A stretch of DNA of 64,000 bases from Canna indica (taxonomy: Eukaryota; Streptophyta; Magnoliopsida; Zingiberales; Cannaceae), in NCBI GenBank assembly GCA_034359265.1, contig CP136895.1, positions 41,620,001 through 41,684,000 of the forward strand, in the 5' to 3' direction. The notes under the pieces are model-generated. The model was not told the origin of the DNA. It saw only the letters and a list, made by a program, of their open reading frames with translations, and ran no database searches. Made by a program: the position numbers and the translations under genes. This document shows positions 45,383 to 56,815 of this stretch, in pieces (position 1 is the first letter of the stretch; each line of letters opens with the position of its first letter).

Positions 45383-47646
45383 GTTAGTGTTTGGCTTATG
45401 TGTGTTGGCTATATTTGGCAAAAGTATTCCCAAATTATTCTCAGTTGAAAAGATAGCTACAACTGCTTCTGCCTATGAGGAGTTCTGTTAAGTTCTCAAT
45501 TATAAAGACAGTCACAACTGCTCTCTGCTCTAGTTGCTGAGCAATTTTATGCTGAAGCTTATGATACTGTGTATGATATCTATTAACTCAGTTATAACTC
45601 ATCTTGCTTGACGAGTTGCTTGAATGTTCTGACAGTGATATACTCTGGATATTTTCTTGACAGCTTGTGTTTTTGCCAAATAAGCCAAAGGTTGAGATTG
45701 TTGGTGTTTTGCTTATGTTGTGTTGGCTATATTTGGCAAAAGGATTATCGGCTAGTTCTCAGTTGTGTGACAGTTGCAACTACTATGGAGTTTATATTGA
45801 AGCTCCTAATTATGTGCCAATTCCTGCTACTATATTTGGCAAAAGGATGATCAGTCAGTTCTCAGTTGTATGTTAGTTTGAACTATTATAGAGTTTATGC
45901 TGAATTTCTCAGTTTATACTTACAGGTTACATTACGTTGTCTAACTGTTACTTGCTATGTGGTTGCTTAAGCAAAAGTGTTCCATATTGTTCTCAGCTAA
46001 ATGAGCAGTCACAACTATGAGGAGTTTTGCTTATGTTGAAGACAGTTACAATTGTGTGAGGACAGTCTCAACTGATCCTACAGACTATGGTTTTCTGGAT
46101 AAGGATGCTGCAGATATGATGACTTTTGGTTTCTAGTATTATTGATGATTATATTTTATATCTCAGATATTTCAAAATCATCTTTAATTACTTGTTTATT
46201 GCCTATTCATTTATGAAAGAAATGAAGTAGTATTCATTGATGAGTTGTCAGTTATCTTGAAGCCTTTATGATCGAAGTCAATTTTGGAAGAAATGAAGTG
46301 ATCTTCATTAATGGGCTGGCGATTTCTTCTTGAAGCTTTTATGGCCGAAGTATTATGATGTGTTATGGGTGTCTTTTAAGTTTAAAACTACTGAAGTTAA
46401 GATCCTTTGTTAAGTGATATTTATGGAAGTTGGTTGGCCTTCTCTATTTATGAGGAAAGAGAAGATATGGATTTGCAAGTCTCCTATGTCAACACAGTCA
46501 ATTTTAATTATTCATTGGTCAGTCTCAACTGCTCTTGTTGTAGTGAAGTTTATGCTGCTGCGATGTTTATCTTACTGCAATGTTGCTTGAATGTTGCTGA
46601 AATTATATATATATATATATAACTGATGATATATAATGATATTATATATATATGTGTGTGTGTGTGTGTATTTATGGTGGAGTTAATATTGATTGATCAC
46701 TTATAGTGACTTTTGGACTTGATCATTTATGGTGACTTTTGGACTTGATCTTTTATGATGCTTAATGGAGTTTTGGCCATCATGTAGCTATATATATAAC
46801 TAATGATATATAATGATATATTATATATATATATGTATTTATGGTGGAGTTAATGTTGATTGATCACTTATGGTGACTTTTGGACTTGATCATTTATGGT
46901 GACTTTTGGACTTGGTCTTTTATGATGCTTAATGGAATTTTGGCCATCATAGAGCTACTACTTTATGACATTGGTCATTCATTAATGCAGTTAATGATCA
47001 TTAATGGAGTTAATGGTCATTAATGGAGTTAATGGTCATCATGGAATTAGGAGTTTCTCTTGTGGAGTAATGACTATGTCTTTTCGGCTACCTACTTTGC
47101 TTAATGGAGAATGTTTGAGAAGATTGATTCTCTTTGATGGATTCACTCATATCCACTCCTATGTGCGTAAATTGTGTTGTCAGTTATATGAGGAGTTGAG
47201 ATCGCTGAGTGCAGACTACTGAGTGCAGATTGCTGAGTGCAAGACTGCTGAGTGCAGACGACAACAATCTATCTTTCTTATCTTCTGTTTGAAGATGGTT
47301 TTGGGCTGTTAACTCGCTACAACACAAGGACTGTGTGGAGGATGGAACTCTGTGGCTGGGATGTCTCGGAGAGGCAAGTTGGTATGTACTTGTAATAGCA
47401 AATAGATTTTTGTTATTTTCAATTCATTGCAGTACTAGTAGTTGAATTTCGAATGTGAAATCCTGATGACTTATATTGTGGTTATAGAGAGTGAATTGGA
47501 TATCTGTCTGATGAGTGCCTCGCAGATTAGGTGACTAGTTTTGTCACTGAACTGCGTAAATAAACCTTTGTGTTTGCGTGTGATTTTTGCTTTGGTTCAT
47601 TTTGCTTTTAGTAGCAATTGCAACTCCTTATTCAATTGTCCTTAAC
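45383..47646 (+). repeat. Probable LTR (about 2.26 kb) with internal duplications and minisatellites
   Basis: It begins TGTTAGTGTTTGGC after a PPT and could end at CTTAACA (47646). Its start, including the PPT-like tract, is repeated at about 45670-45770 (offset about 316). A duplication of about 177 bp lies near 46605-46790 and 46791-46950, with TA and GT microsatellites. Short repeats of ttaatggagttaatggtca (near 46990-47040) and ctgagtgcaga (near 47210-47265) follow. The family is not recognised. Confidence 0.5.
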
Positions 47647-47799
47647 AAAAGTTCCCTGACAGACCTATATTGTCAAAAAGGAAGATGTGTCTTTTATTTC
47701 ATGAAACCCCATAAAGGGAATAGTTACAATTACAAGCCCACATGGGGCTATTCAAAGAAAAAAATACTTTCAAACAGAAACATCCACTTGGAGAGCGTG
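47647..47799. other. Unassigned short segment
   Basis: About 150 bases between the probable LTR and the TR-GAG-B LTR remnant, with no match that I can see elsewhere in the window. Shorter than the roughly 330 bases of LTR start missing from the 5' LTR of TR-GAG-B. Confidence 0.3.
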
Positions 47800-48688
47800 T
47801 CGGAAACGTGGCCGCCGACCAAGCTGACCAAACCTAGGTTACCAGAATTTCCAGTAGCCTTTCAGTCGAATCTTGGCCAAACCTCGGTCAAGGTATTGGT
47901 TGACGATTGATCAAAACTGCCAAAGGATCTATTTAGATCCGTTCAACGGCTAGTTTCGACCCCCTTACCTTATGGCCTCTATAAAAGGCCCTGATCAGCC
48001 TTCTTTGATCACTAATGCTTCATTGAGTCTATCCTTGAAAGATTGGGTCTATTTCCTTGAGTTATAATCCTCATTTCTCAATCTTACCTTGCTCGAGCCT
48101 TCAACTCCACTTTAAGCCTTCTTTGATTTAAAGGGTCATCTTTTTGGGGCCTCAAAGGACTAGGATCAAACTAGGAAGAGCACCAACTGGTTTTGTTTCT
48201 TACTTGTGTTCTTTACTATTATTTTTACTTGTACTCTTGTTCTCATTGAAGCTTGTAGAGTGGTTGGTGGTTGCCTTAGTGAAAAGACATAAGTCCACCA
48301 TTGTAATATAGGATTAGAGTGTCCTTAGGATAGAGTGAGGTGAGAGAGTGATCTCAATAGGAAGGCAGAGACTTTCAGGGTGTGGAAGTGCCTTCAGTGG
48401 GAGAGCAGAACCTTTTGAGAAAAATTCCTCATTGATGGAACTTTAATCTAGTGGATTATAAGTGAAATCTTAAGCGGGGTGCTTAGGTAGTAGAGTAGTT
48501 GGGGTTGCCGAACCACTATAAATTGACTTGTGTTAGCATTGCTCATTTGTGTTGATTCTTGATTGCTTTCAATATTTGCTACAAAACCTAGTGTATTACT
48601 TAAGAAAATATTGAAATATCAAGTAGACATAGAATTAGCTTAAACACACTATTCACCCACCCCCTCTTATGTGGGTATTTCAATCACA
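47800..48688 (+). repeat. TR-GAG-B 5' LTR, 5' truncated
   Basis: Matches 57990-58906 of the 3' LTR. The first roughly 330 bases are missing. TATAAAAG is at 47980-47987. It ends TTTCAATCACA, followed by the PBS TTTGGTATCAGAGAAAGG (48689-48706). Confidence 0.8.
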
Positions 48689-48742
48689 TTTGGTATCAGA
48701 GAAAGGTTTGTAGGCCTAGGTTTAACCATCTAACCTACACTT

Positions 48743-49283
48743 ATGACTTCTAGCAACATACTAGGTCAAGGGACTTCAACTCATGCACCTTCACTTTTTG
48801 ATGGGAACAATTATACCTATTGGAAAACTAGGATGAATATTTTTCTTGCAATCCCTAGGATTAGATGTTTGGAGAACAATTCATGTAGATTATATACAAC
48901 CCTCCAAGAGCATGGATGATTGGTATCAAGAAGAGATGAAATTATTTAATTCAAATGCCAAAGCAAGGAATGAATTACATTGTGGTTTATTTATAAATGA
49001 ATTTATTATAATATCATGTTGTAAATCCGCATTTAAAATTTGGCATGTTTTAGGAACTACTCATGAGGGAGCTTCCTAGGTTAAAGAGTCTAATCTAAAT
49101 TTTCTTATACATGATTATGAACTCTTTAAAATGCATCCTCATGAATATATAGATGAAATGTATGTCCGCTTTCAAAAAATTGTGAATGCTTTGACTAATA
49201 AGAAAGCTTGTATGTCCGCTTTCAGAAAAAGTAAGAAAGCTTTTCCAATCACTTCCCAAAGTATGGGAGGCCAAAGGTGGTTG
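48743..49283 (+). pseudogene. gag: gag of TR-GAG-B, first part
   Basis: Starts at ATG 48743 (MTSSNILGQGTSTHAPSLFD), then GNNYTYWKTRMNIF, the N-terminal DUF4219/UBN2 pattern of Copia-type gag. A one-base frameshift lies near 48855, and a TAG at 49077-49079 precedes VKESNLNFLIHDYELFKMHPHEYIDEMYVRFQ. A small internal duplication of tgtatgtccgctttca occurs near 49150-49230. The reading is cut at the W-E-A-K segment by TR-GAG-A and continues at 55625. Confidence 0.85.
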
Positions 49284-50530
49284 TGTTGGCCTAAGGTTTT
49301 CTATCTTGGTCTTAATCTCGGTTTTGATAATAACAAATATGAAACTAATGTTTCATTGAGAAATACTTTCATATTCCAAGTTGGTTAGTGCTCGACATCC
49401 GCGATCGGAAACATCGGAGAAATCAGAAAATCGGAAGGACGTTGGTCGACGCGCTTGGATTCGTCAAGAAGATAGAGTCTAGGTTTAGGGTGTCTAGATA
49501 AATTGTAAAATCCTTATGATGCAAAGACCCTTAAAGAACCAAATCTCGGAAACGAAGAACGTGACACTAAAATTAGCAAAAAGGCTGATTCCCAGGTTTG
49601 GTCGCAGGGGCGGTCGACCGACCGGAGCCCGGAATGCATAGAGTGCTCCGGTCGCTCAGGAGATTGCTTGGTTGGTCAATCGAACTTCGATCAGACCAGT
49701 GAACGGCGAGCAGTAACGGGCATATTTTTGCCCGTTGAGATGAGGTGTGTTGCCTCTTCTCTGCATGTTTTATAAATAGGAAGCCATGAGAGCCATGCTC
49801 CTTGATCTTCACCTTCATTGAGCCATCTTTGATCACTCTTAAAGCTTTCATTGAGAGATTCTTTATAAACCCTAGCTTTGATCTTCACCTTCTTGATTGA
49901 TCCCTCAAACTTCATCGATTCATCACCTTGAGGCATCAAGAGGACTAGGGAATTTCTTTTGAAGCTAAGTATACTTTGGTTTGATTATTGCTCCATTAGT
50001 TGTTGTATTTTATTGTTTATTTTATTGTGTTTGAACTTGTGTAAACCTAGATTGCTATGTTTGATAGATTGAGTGGTAGTATTTGTGTTTGAGGCATAAG
50101 TCCATCGGGTAGATTGATTTACTAGGATTAGTGATTATTGTACCTTAGGGTTTGAGTTGGAAGAGTGCTCTCGGTAAGAAGGCAGAGACTTCCGGGTGTG
50201 AAAGTGCCTTAGGTTGAGAGCGGAGACTCTTCGGTGTAAATTTCTCATTGTAAGGAAACACTCATAATCTAGTAAAGTCAACTTTGGAAATCCTAAGTGG
50301 GGTGTTTAGGTAGCAGAGTAGGCATTGGGGCCGAACCACTATAAATCAAAGTGTTAGCATTGTTTCTTTTACGTATTGAATTTCTTATTGATTATCTTGC
50401 TTCCGCTTGCTACTCGATTTGTGAATTGTCTTAGTAGTTTAAGAAACGTTTAAAACCAAAATTAGGCGAAAAGATTAGTAAACATACTATTCACCCCCTC
50501 CCCCCTCTAGTGTAGGCTATTTCACCAACA
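49284..50530 (+). repeat. TR-GAG-A 5' LTR (1247 bp)
   Basis: TGTTGGCCTAAGG...TTCACCAACA. The palindromic array (about 49607-49690) is reduced compared with TR-GAG-1. TATAAATA is at 49771-49778. The stem block has TAGCAG (50311-50316) opposite CCACTA, so the stem is weakened here. Confidence 0.9.
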
Positions 50531-50550
50531 TTTGGTATCAGAGTGGGTCG
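50531..50550 (+). other. TR-GAG-A primer-binding site
   Basis: TTTGGTATCAGAGTGGGTCG follows the LTR directly and contains the iMet-tRNA complement TGGTATCAGAG. Confidence 0.9.
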
Positions 50551-50598
50551 TAGATTGAGATTTCACCATCTCCTCTACATCTAGTCTCGATCCGAAAA

Positions 50599-51759
50599 AT
50601 TGCACTTGAGTTGGTAGCGTCTATACCACCTAGGTTCAATGAATTGAACTTTCGTCTTTGGAAGTTTAGGATGTACACCTTATTAAAGACTAGAGGTTTT
50701 GGTGTTTATAACATGTTAAAAATAGAATACATTGAACCTAAGGTTGACATGCATGATTATAGTGAACATGACAAGGAAATGTTTAAATTTAATGGAGATG
50801 CCATGAATTGCATATTTTGTGCCTTACCAAATAACATATTTGAAAAAATCATGCATTGTTCTACGGCTTTTGATTTATGGGTTTGTTTAAATATTTTATA
50901 TGATTATGCCAAAACCAAAGAAATTGTCACTTTTGATGAAGGTGGTGATGACAATGGTCACTCACCTACTACTAATCTTGGTTTTGATGCCCATAGTGCT
51001 TCTAGTCAAAGAAGCAACTCTAAGAGCCGGAAGAGAAATGTAATTTGCCACTTGTGCAAAGAAAAAGAAAATGTGAAGAAGAATTGCCCCACCATGAAGA
51101 ACAAGACAAATAAGAGGTTAAATGCTTCTAAATCATCATCTTATTCAAGTGAAGCATCTTTTTGCCATGACTATGAAGTTGTTTCAAAAGTTTGCCTCAT
51201 GGATGCTAATAATGAGGTGCATTCTTCCCCTTCTAGTCATGTTAATGATAACAATAGCTCATCTAGTTCACATGATTTGCCCTATGATGAATTAGTAGAT
51301 GAGTATAAGAATATGTATGCCTTGCTTGTTAAAAAGGATAATGAAAATAGAAGATTGAAGAAAGAAAATGTAAGGCTTAGTTCTCAATTACATGAATCCA
51401 AGCTAGAAAATGACAAGTTGAAAACTAGTTCCATTAGTTCTTGCCATGATACCTTAAGTAGTGAAATTAAAGATTTGAGAACAAAAAATGAAAAATTGAA
51501 CAATGAAAATTGCACGTTGAAATCTCAATTACGTGCCTTACATAAGTCTATGAATGATTTGAGAAATGAGGTTTTGATCTTGAGTCGGAAAGTTAATGTT
51601 CCTTCTTTTAAGAACTCTAGAAATCAAAATGTCTCATTAAAAAAATCTCAAAAGAAAAATATTTCCTTTAAGAATGCTCATACTCATCATAATTCATATG
51701 TCAAGCATTCAAATGATAGATCTCATGTCCATAGAAAAAATGAAAAGAAATTCAATTGA
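50599..51759 (+). pseudogene. gag: gag of TR-GAG-A, about 386 residues, start codon lost
   Basis: The longest gag in the window. The expected ATG at 50599-50601 is ATT; sister copies at 30097 and 23875 have ATG. The rest is open: capsid-like part (IEYIEPKVDMHDYSEHDKEM, FDLWVCLNILYDYAKT), a serine-rich linker, a CCHC-like knuckle CHLCKEKENVKKNCP with the usual GH replaced by EN so the zinc ligand histidine is missing, and a long coiled coil from about residue 235 (NRRLKKENVRLSSQLHESKL, LKSQLRALHKSMNDL). The stop after KKFN is followed in the same frame by a second knuckle-like GHTIYDCAFKK. It encodes a particle protein only. Confidence 0.88.
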
Positions 51760-51939
51760 CATTATTTTTGTTGTGGTATTTTTGGTCATACTATTTATGA
51801 TTGTGCATTCAAGAAAAATCCAAGTACTGCTAGGGCACTTTGGATTTCCTAGGCCATCTAACCCCCAAGGATCCAAAATCATTTGGGTTCCAAATGTTTC
51901 ATGTTCTTTTGAAGGGGGAACTACCACACAAGGTTAAAA

Positions 51940-54375
51940 GATTGATGGTATATTGAAGTTGACCAAGGACCCCAATGAAGAGTCTTCACTTGGTTGCAAC
52001 TTCAAACTACTTTGATGCCTTAAGAAAGGTTGGCATCTAAATCGCTTTGGTATCATTTCTCAACCTTAATTACTCAATCAAAAGTTAGAGTTTATGATAT
52101 TTGATTGAATCGGTTGATTTCCCGGCTCTTAATATGCTTTTAAGAAATGGGCTTTTGATTTTGATTTCTGGGTCTCTTCGGAGATCTTTGTAGCTTATAA
52201 CAGGCTCATGCGACCTTGCGGTTTTAAATTGTAGGCTCATTGTGACCTTTCGGTTTTCAACCAATATGAATGGTTGGAGATCAAGTTTTCATCTTCATTA
52301 CACTTGTGGTCTCTTAAAATTCATTTTTAATATGACTTGATTTCATTTAAAATGGATTTCAAACTATTTAGCAAAATGAACTTTGATAATGATACTTGAT
52401 GCTTCTCTTTGCTTTTTGGTTTGGTTAGCTTGCTAAGTAGCTATATTTTTCCTAAAATATTAGTGTAGCTTACTTGCAAGTTATGAGTACTTTAGGAAGG
52501 CTAATAATTAGGAGGAAAAAGATTAGTTTGACAAATTATCATGAATATGGCATAACTTCGATTCTTTCAAAATCTTAGTGTTATACCTCAATGGTTAAGC
52601 TTAAATTATGTCTCTATACTCATGATTAGAATTGCATGTTAAACCATTGAATTCTCATGAGTATGTAGAATTTTAGTACTTAGACAAATTTCATTGAATG
52701 AAACTTACTCTAGGTTGATATTCATTATTAGAGACATTCTTTTTAAGTTCAAACTAGTTAAACACATTTAGGGATCTTATTTTTCAAATATTTCACATTT
52801 TAAGATCTCTTTGATTCATTTTGTTATCATGTTAGCTTCTTTGAAATAAATTTTTACTGTCTAGCATAGGTTGAGTTTTTAAAATAAAACTTTGCATTTA
52901 ACCTCTGTTATTTAGTATGTTAGCTTGCTAGTTGGTATATGATTTCATTATGATACTAATAAAGTCTACTTGCAAGTTGAGAAAATGATAAATTTGGAAG
53001 GTTAAAGGAAAATGAAAATGAAAATGAAAATTCTCAAGAAATGATGTATGAGTTTCATTTTCTAACATAACACCTCAATATTCTTGATAAAATGATTTCT
53101 TTATGCTCATGATTGTGTTATGCATGATAAATGATTGAAATCTCATAAGTAGATAAAAGTTTGATACTTAGGCAATTTCATGATATCTTGTTTGAATGAA
53201 ATGTGCTCTAAGTAGATTTCATCTTAGAGACTTCATTTTAAGTTGAAACTTGAAAAACATGTTTGAACTTACTCATGATTTACTTCCATATAGTTAAAAT
53301 TGAAAGATCATGTGTAAATGTGAAAAATGATAACTAGTTCACCTTAGGGGACTTAAACTTGAAAAAGTTTGACCTAAGTCAATAATTTAACTTATAAATC
53401 TCATTTTGAGTCCAAACTTCACAAACATGTTTAGATTTACTCATGTTAGGTGTTCATATGATTAAACTTGAAAAATCATGAGTAAATGATCAAATTTGAT
53501 ACTTAGTAATTTTATGTTATCATGCTTATTTTTTAATGAAATTGTGCTAGGTTGATATTTTGATCAAATGATATTATTTTAATCTCAAACTTGATATACA
53601 TGCTTTAAATGATCATATCTTGGTATCTGAAAAGTTTGGATGAAACCTGGAAACATTTGAAAAAATAATTGATATTTACGAAAATACCACTAGAACTCAA
53701 TGAAATTTAGAAAAATGATTTTTTTGTTGATTCTTGAATCTGCATCTTCCTTGAAAAATCTAGTTTATGATATAAAAATTTCAAAAATCTTAAGTATGAA
53801 TGTGATTTGATTTGGATTTTTGAAATTGTATTTCGAAACTTTAAAATATATTTCTTCCCAAGTCTCATTTTTCGATACTTTGAATTTTTGGTCCAATCTT
53901 CAAATGAGACTTCAAGTATGATATTTTGAATTCACTTTTAGTATCGTTATAATAGTTTAGAGAGAAAAATCATTTCTAAAATAATTTTTGACTCCTTGAT
54001 TGATACGTGTAATATCAATACTTGAATTAATACATGATTTCTAGTTTTAAATTATGTTTATCATTCTATGATATCATGTATTAATTAGTCTCACTTGTAT
54101 GTATATTTTCATCCCTTGAGTTGAGACTTTCATAGTTTTGAAAGTTCTTTTAGAGTTTCAACTTTGACTTTTGATTGACTTTTTTTGCCCTTTTTGAGTG
54201 ATGCCAAAAGGGGAAAAAATATAAGTAAAAAAGAGAAGAAAATATAAGAAAACCATGCATACAGATAGGGGGAGTTTATTTTCTTAAATATGCATGTTGA
54301 TAGGGGAAGAAATCTCATGTTTGATATCCTTTGTGCTTAATTATAGATATTTTCTTAAGCATGTTTGTCATCATC
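51940..54375 (+). other. Long non-coding internal region of TR-GAG-A
   Basis: About 2.4 kb of AT-rich sequence without coding frames. Its phrases match the equivalent part of TR-GAG-1 in the opposite orientation. It begins with the hairpin cluster described next and ends at the PPT. Such length without pol is what defines the element as non-autonomous. Confidence 0.75.
52165..52260 (+). other. Conserved hairpin cluster in TR-GAG-A
   Basis: GGTCTC-TTCG-GAGATC (52171-52186, a UUCG tetraloop with one G-U pair in RNA), ACC-TTGC-GGT (52213-52222), and ACC-TTTC-GGT (52245-52254). Order and spacing match TR-GAG-1. The second and third lie in two direct repeats of about 30 bases starting ggctcat. 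Confidence 0.62.
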
Positions 54376-54389
54376 AAAAAGGGGGAGAT
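54376..54389 (+). other. TR-GAG-A polypurine tract
   Basis: AAAAAGGGGGAGAT directly before the 3' LTR, identical to the tract in TR-GAG-1. Confidence 0.92.
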
Positions 54390-55624
54390 TGTTGGCCTAA
54401 AGTTTTCTACCTTGGTCTTAATCTCGATTTTAATGATAACAAACATAAAACTAATGTTTCATTGAGAAATACTTTCAGGTTCCAAGTCGATTAGTGCTCG
54501 ACGTCCGCGATCGAAAACATCAAAAGAATCAGAACGTTGGAAGGACATTTGTCGACGTGCTTGGATTCATTAGGAAGATAGAGTCTAGGTTTAGGGTGTC
54601 TAGATAAATTGTAAAATCCCCATGATGCAAAGACCCTTAAAGAACCAAATCCCGAAAACGAAGAACGCGACACAAAAATCAGCAAAAAGGCTGATTCCCA
54701 CGTTCAGTCACAGGGGCGATCAACCGACCGGAGCCCGAAATGCACAAAGTGCTCCAGTTGCTCGGGCGGTCGCTTGGTCGGTCGACCGGCCTTCGACCGG
54801 ACTAGCGACCGACGAGCGGTAATGGGCAAGTTTTTGCCCGTTGATGCGTTGCATCTTCTCTTCATGACTTATAAATTGGAAGCCATGAGAGCTTTCCTCC
54901 TTGATCTTCACCTTCATTGAGCCATCTTTGATCACTCTTAAAGCTTTTATTGAGAGATTATTTATAAATCCTAGCTTTGGTCCTCACCTTCTTGATTGAG
55001 CCCTCAAGCTTCATCGATTCATCACCTTGAGGCATCAAGAGGACTAGGGAATTTCTTTTAGAGCTAAGTATACTTTGATTTGATTATTGCTCCATTAGTT
55101 ATTGTATTTTGTTGTTTATTTTATTATGTTTGAACTTGTGTAAACCTAGATTGCTATGTTTGATAGATTGTGTGGTAGTCTTTGTGTTTGAGGCATAAGT
55201 ACACCGGGTAGATTGATTTACTAGGATTAGTGATTATTGTACCTTAGGGTTTGAGGTGGAAGAGTGCTCTCGGTAAGAAGACGGAGACTTCTGAATGTGG
55301 AAGTGCCTTAGGTTGAGAGTGGAGACTCTTCGGTGTAAATTCCTCATTGTAATGAAACACTCATAATCTAGTAAAGTCAACTTTGGAAATCCTAAGTGGG
55401 GGTGCTTTGGTAGTGGAGTAAGCATTAGGGCCGAACCATTATAAATCAAAGTGTTTGCATCATTTTCTTTCCGTATTGAATTTCTTATTGATTATCTTGC
55501 TTCTTCTTGCTACTCGATTTGTGAATTGCCTAAGTAGTTTAAGAAACGTTTAAAATTGGAATTAGGCGAAAAGATTCATAAACACACTATTCACCCCTCT
55601 TTAGTGTAGGTCATTTCACCATAA
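54390..55624 (+). repeat. TR-GAG-A 3' LTR
   Basis: Matches the 5' LTR (49284-50530) with scattered substitutions. TATAAATT is at 54870-54877 and the palindromic array at about 54715-54800. TAGTGG (55411-55416) and CCATTA (55436-55441) still pair through a G-U. The end CACCATAA has lost the canonical CA. Confidence 0.88.
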
Positions 55625-56815
55625 GTTACTATCATGGAGGCCAAGAATCTTGGCACCATGAAGCTCACCGAACTCATTGAATTCCTCATGACCTATGAGA
55701 TTCATATGAGGGCAAACAAGAAGTAAGATACCCCTAAAGGCAAGAATATTGCCTTAAAAGCATCATACAACAAGAGCTCATCACAATCGTCACCATCGGG
55801 GGATGAAGAATCCGATGATCAAGAAGAGATGATTCACCCTGGAAGGATGTTGATAGAATTAATGGGAAAACCTCACAAGAAGAAGAAGGGTAAGAGTAGA
55901 GTCATGTGCTTCCAATGCAACAAGCCCGGACACTTGGAGACACTACGGAACCAGTGTATTGGCAGGAGGGGCAATTGCCCCCCCGACATTGGTACATCAA
56001 TTGAATTTATATATTAATATATATTATATATATTAGTATTTACTTATATTTGCCCCCCCTAAAAATATTTTTTTGTTATATAATTGCTCTTGTGATATGC
56101 GATTTTATATTTTGCCCCTTATGAGATAATTATTTGGCTTCGCCCCTGCTTGGAGAATGATTGTCCTAAGTTCAAGCTCATTTCCTCATCATCCTCAAAG
56201 AGAGATAGAAGAAGAACGAAGAAGAAAACACTAATGGCCGCTTGGGATGAAAGTGAGTCATCATCACCTTCAAGTGGGGAAGAAAGCACAAGGGAAAATG
56301 CAAACATTTGTTTCATGGCAAAGGATAATGAGATACCCACTATCACTATAGTTGATAATATTTTTACCCAAGTAGAATTAGAAAATAAAATTGAGCATAT
56401 GTGTGAAGAACTCAATATTGTTAGAAAAATATTTAAGGAACTTAAAAAGGAAAATAAAATGCTAGAACAAGAAAATGATGATTTTTTGCTTTCTTGTAAT
56501 GAGTTAAAAAGGAATGTTGAACTCTTAGAAAATGATAAAATTTCCTTATATAATAAAAATATAGATTTATAAAATTTGAATGACTCATTGAAAATTAAAA
56601 ATATCTTATTATGCTCGCAAGTTGAAAATTTAAATGTTGGCATGCTATCATTGAAAAATGAGTTATTTTCGTTAAATGAAAAAATGAAAAATATGTATGC
56701 TCATGCCTCTCATGTAAAATTCTTTAAAGTATCTTCTCGTGCTCATTCTCATATTCATGTTCATTCTCATGCATCCACTAAATTTAAGGGTGTTGTGGCA
56801 TGTATGAGCATATGA
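55625..56815 (+). pseudogene. gag: gag of TR-GAG-B, zinc knuckle and coiled coil, split by a MITE
   Basis: Continues from 49283: TIMEAKNLGTMKLTELIEFL, MTYEIHMRANKK, an early stop, then KSRVMCFQCNKPGHLE, the start of a CCHC knuckle. The MITE (55941-56148) is inserted in the knuckle. The last cysteine follows on the other side in ENDCPKFKL. Next come an acidic serine-rich stretch (DESESSSPSSGEES), a coiled coil (FTQVELENKIEHMCEELNIV, FKELKKENKMLEQENDDF), a stop near 56571, and a second coiled part ending in a His/Ser-rich tail. No pol follows. Confidence 0.86.
55941..56148. mobile_element. hAT-like MITE, 208 bp, with 8-bp TSD
   Basis: The 8-base duplication cttggaga (55933-55940 and 56149-56156) is perfect; 8 bases is the hAT signature. 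The right end reads, in reverse complement, CAGGGGCGAAGCCA, and the left end CACTACGGAACCA is a degraded form of it. The body has the TTGCCCCCC and AATAATT features common in such small elements and no coding capacity. Confidence 0.85.

Larger units (their letters stand above)
49284..55624 (+). mobile_element. TR-GAG-A: nearly complete gag-only LTR retrotransposon
   Basis: 5' LTR 49284-50530, PBS 50531, gag about 50599-51759, non-coding 51940-54375, PPT 54376-54389, 3' LTR 54390-55624. It is inserted inside the gag of TR-GAG-B: the host frame resumes with TIMEAKNLGTMKLTELIEF immediately after it. The flanks ggttg and gttac are not a convincing duplication, so its TSD is decayed. Confidence 0.88.

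Noticed and set aside
49279..55629. A 5-base target duplication for TR-GAG-A
   Set aside because: The flanks ggttg and gttac do not match. I rely on the interrupted gag frame of TR-GAG-B instead.
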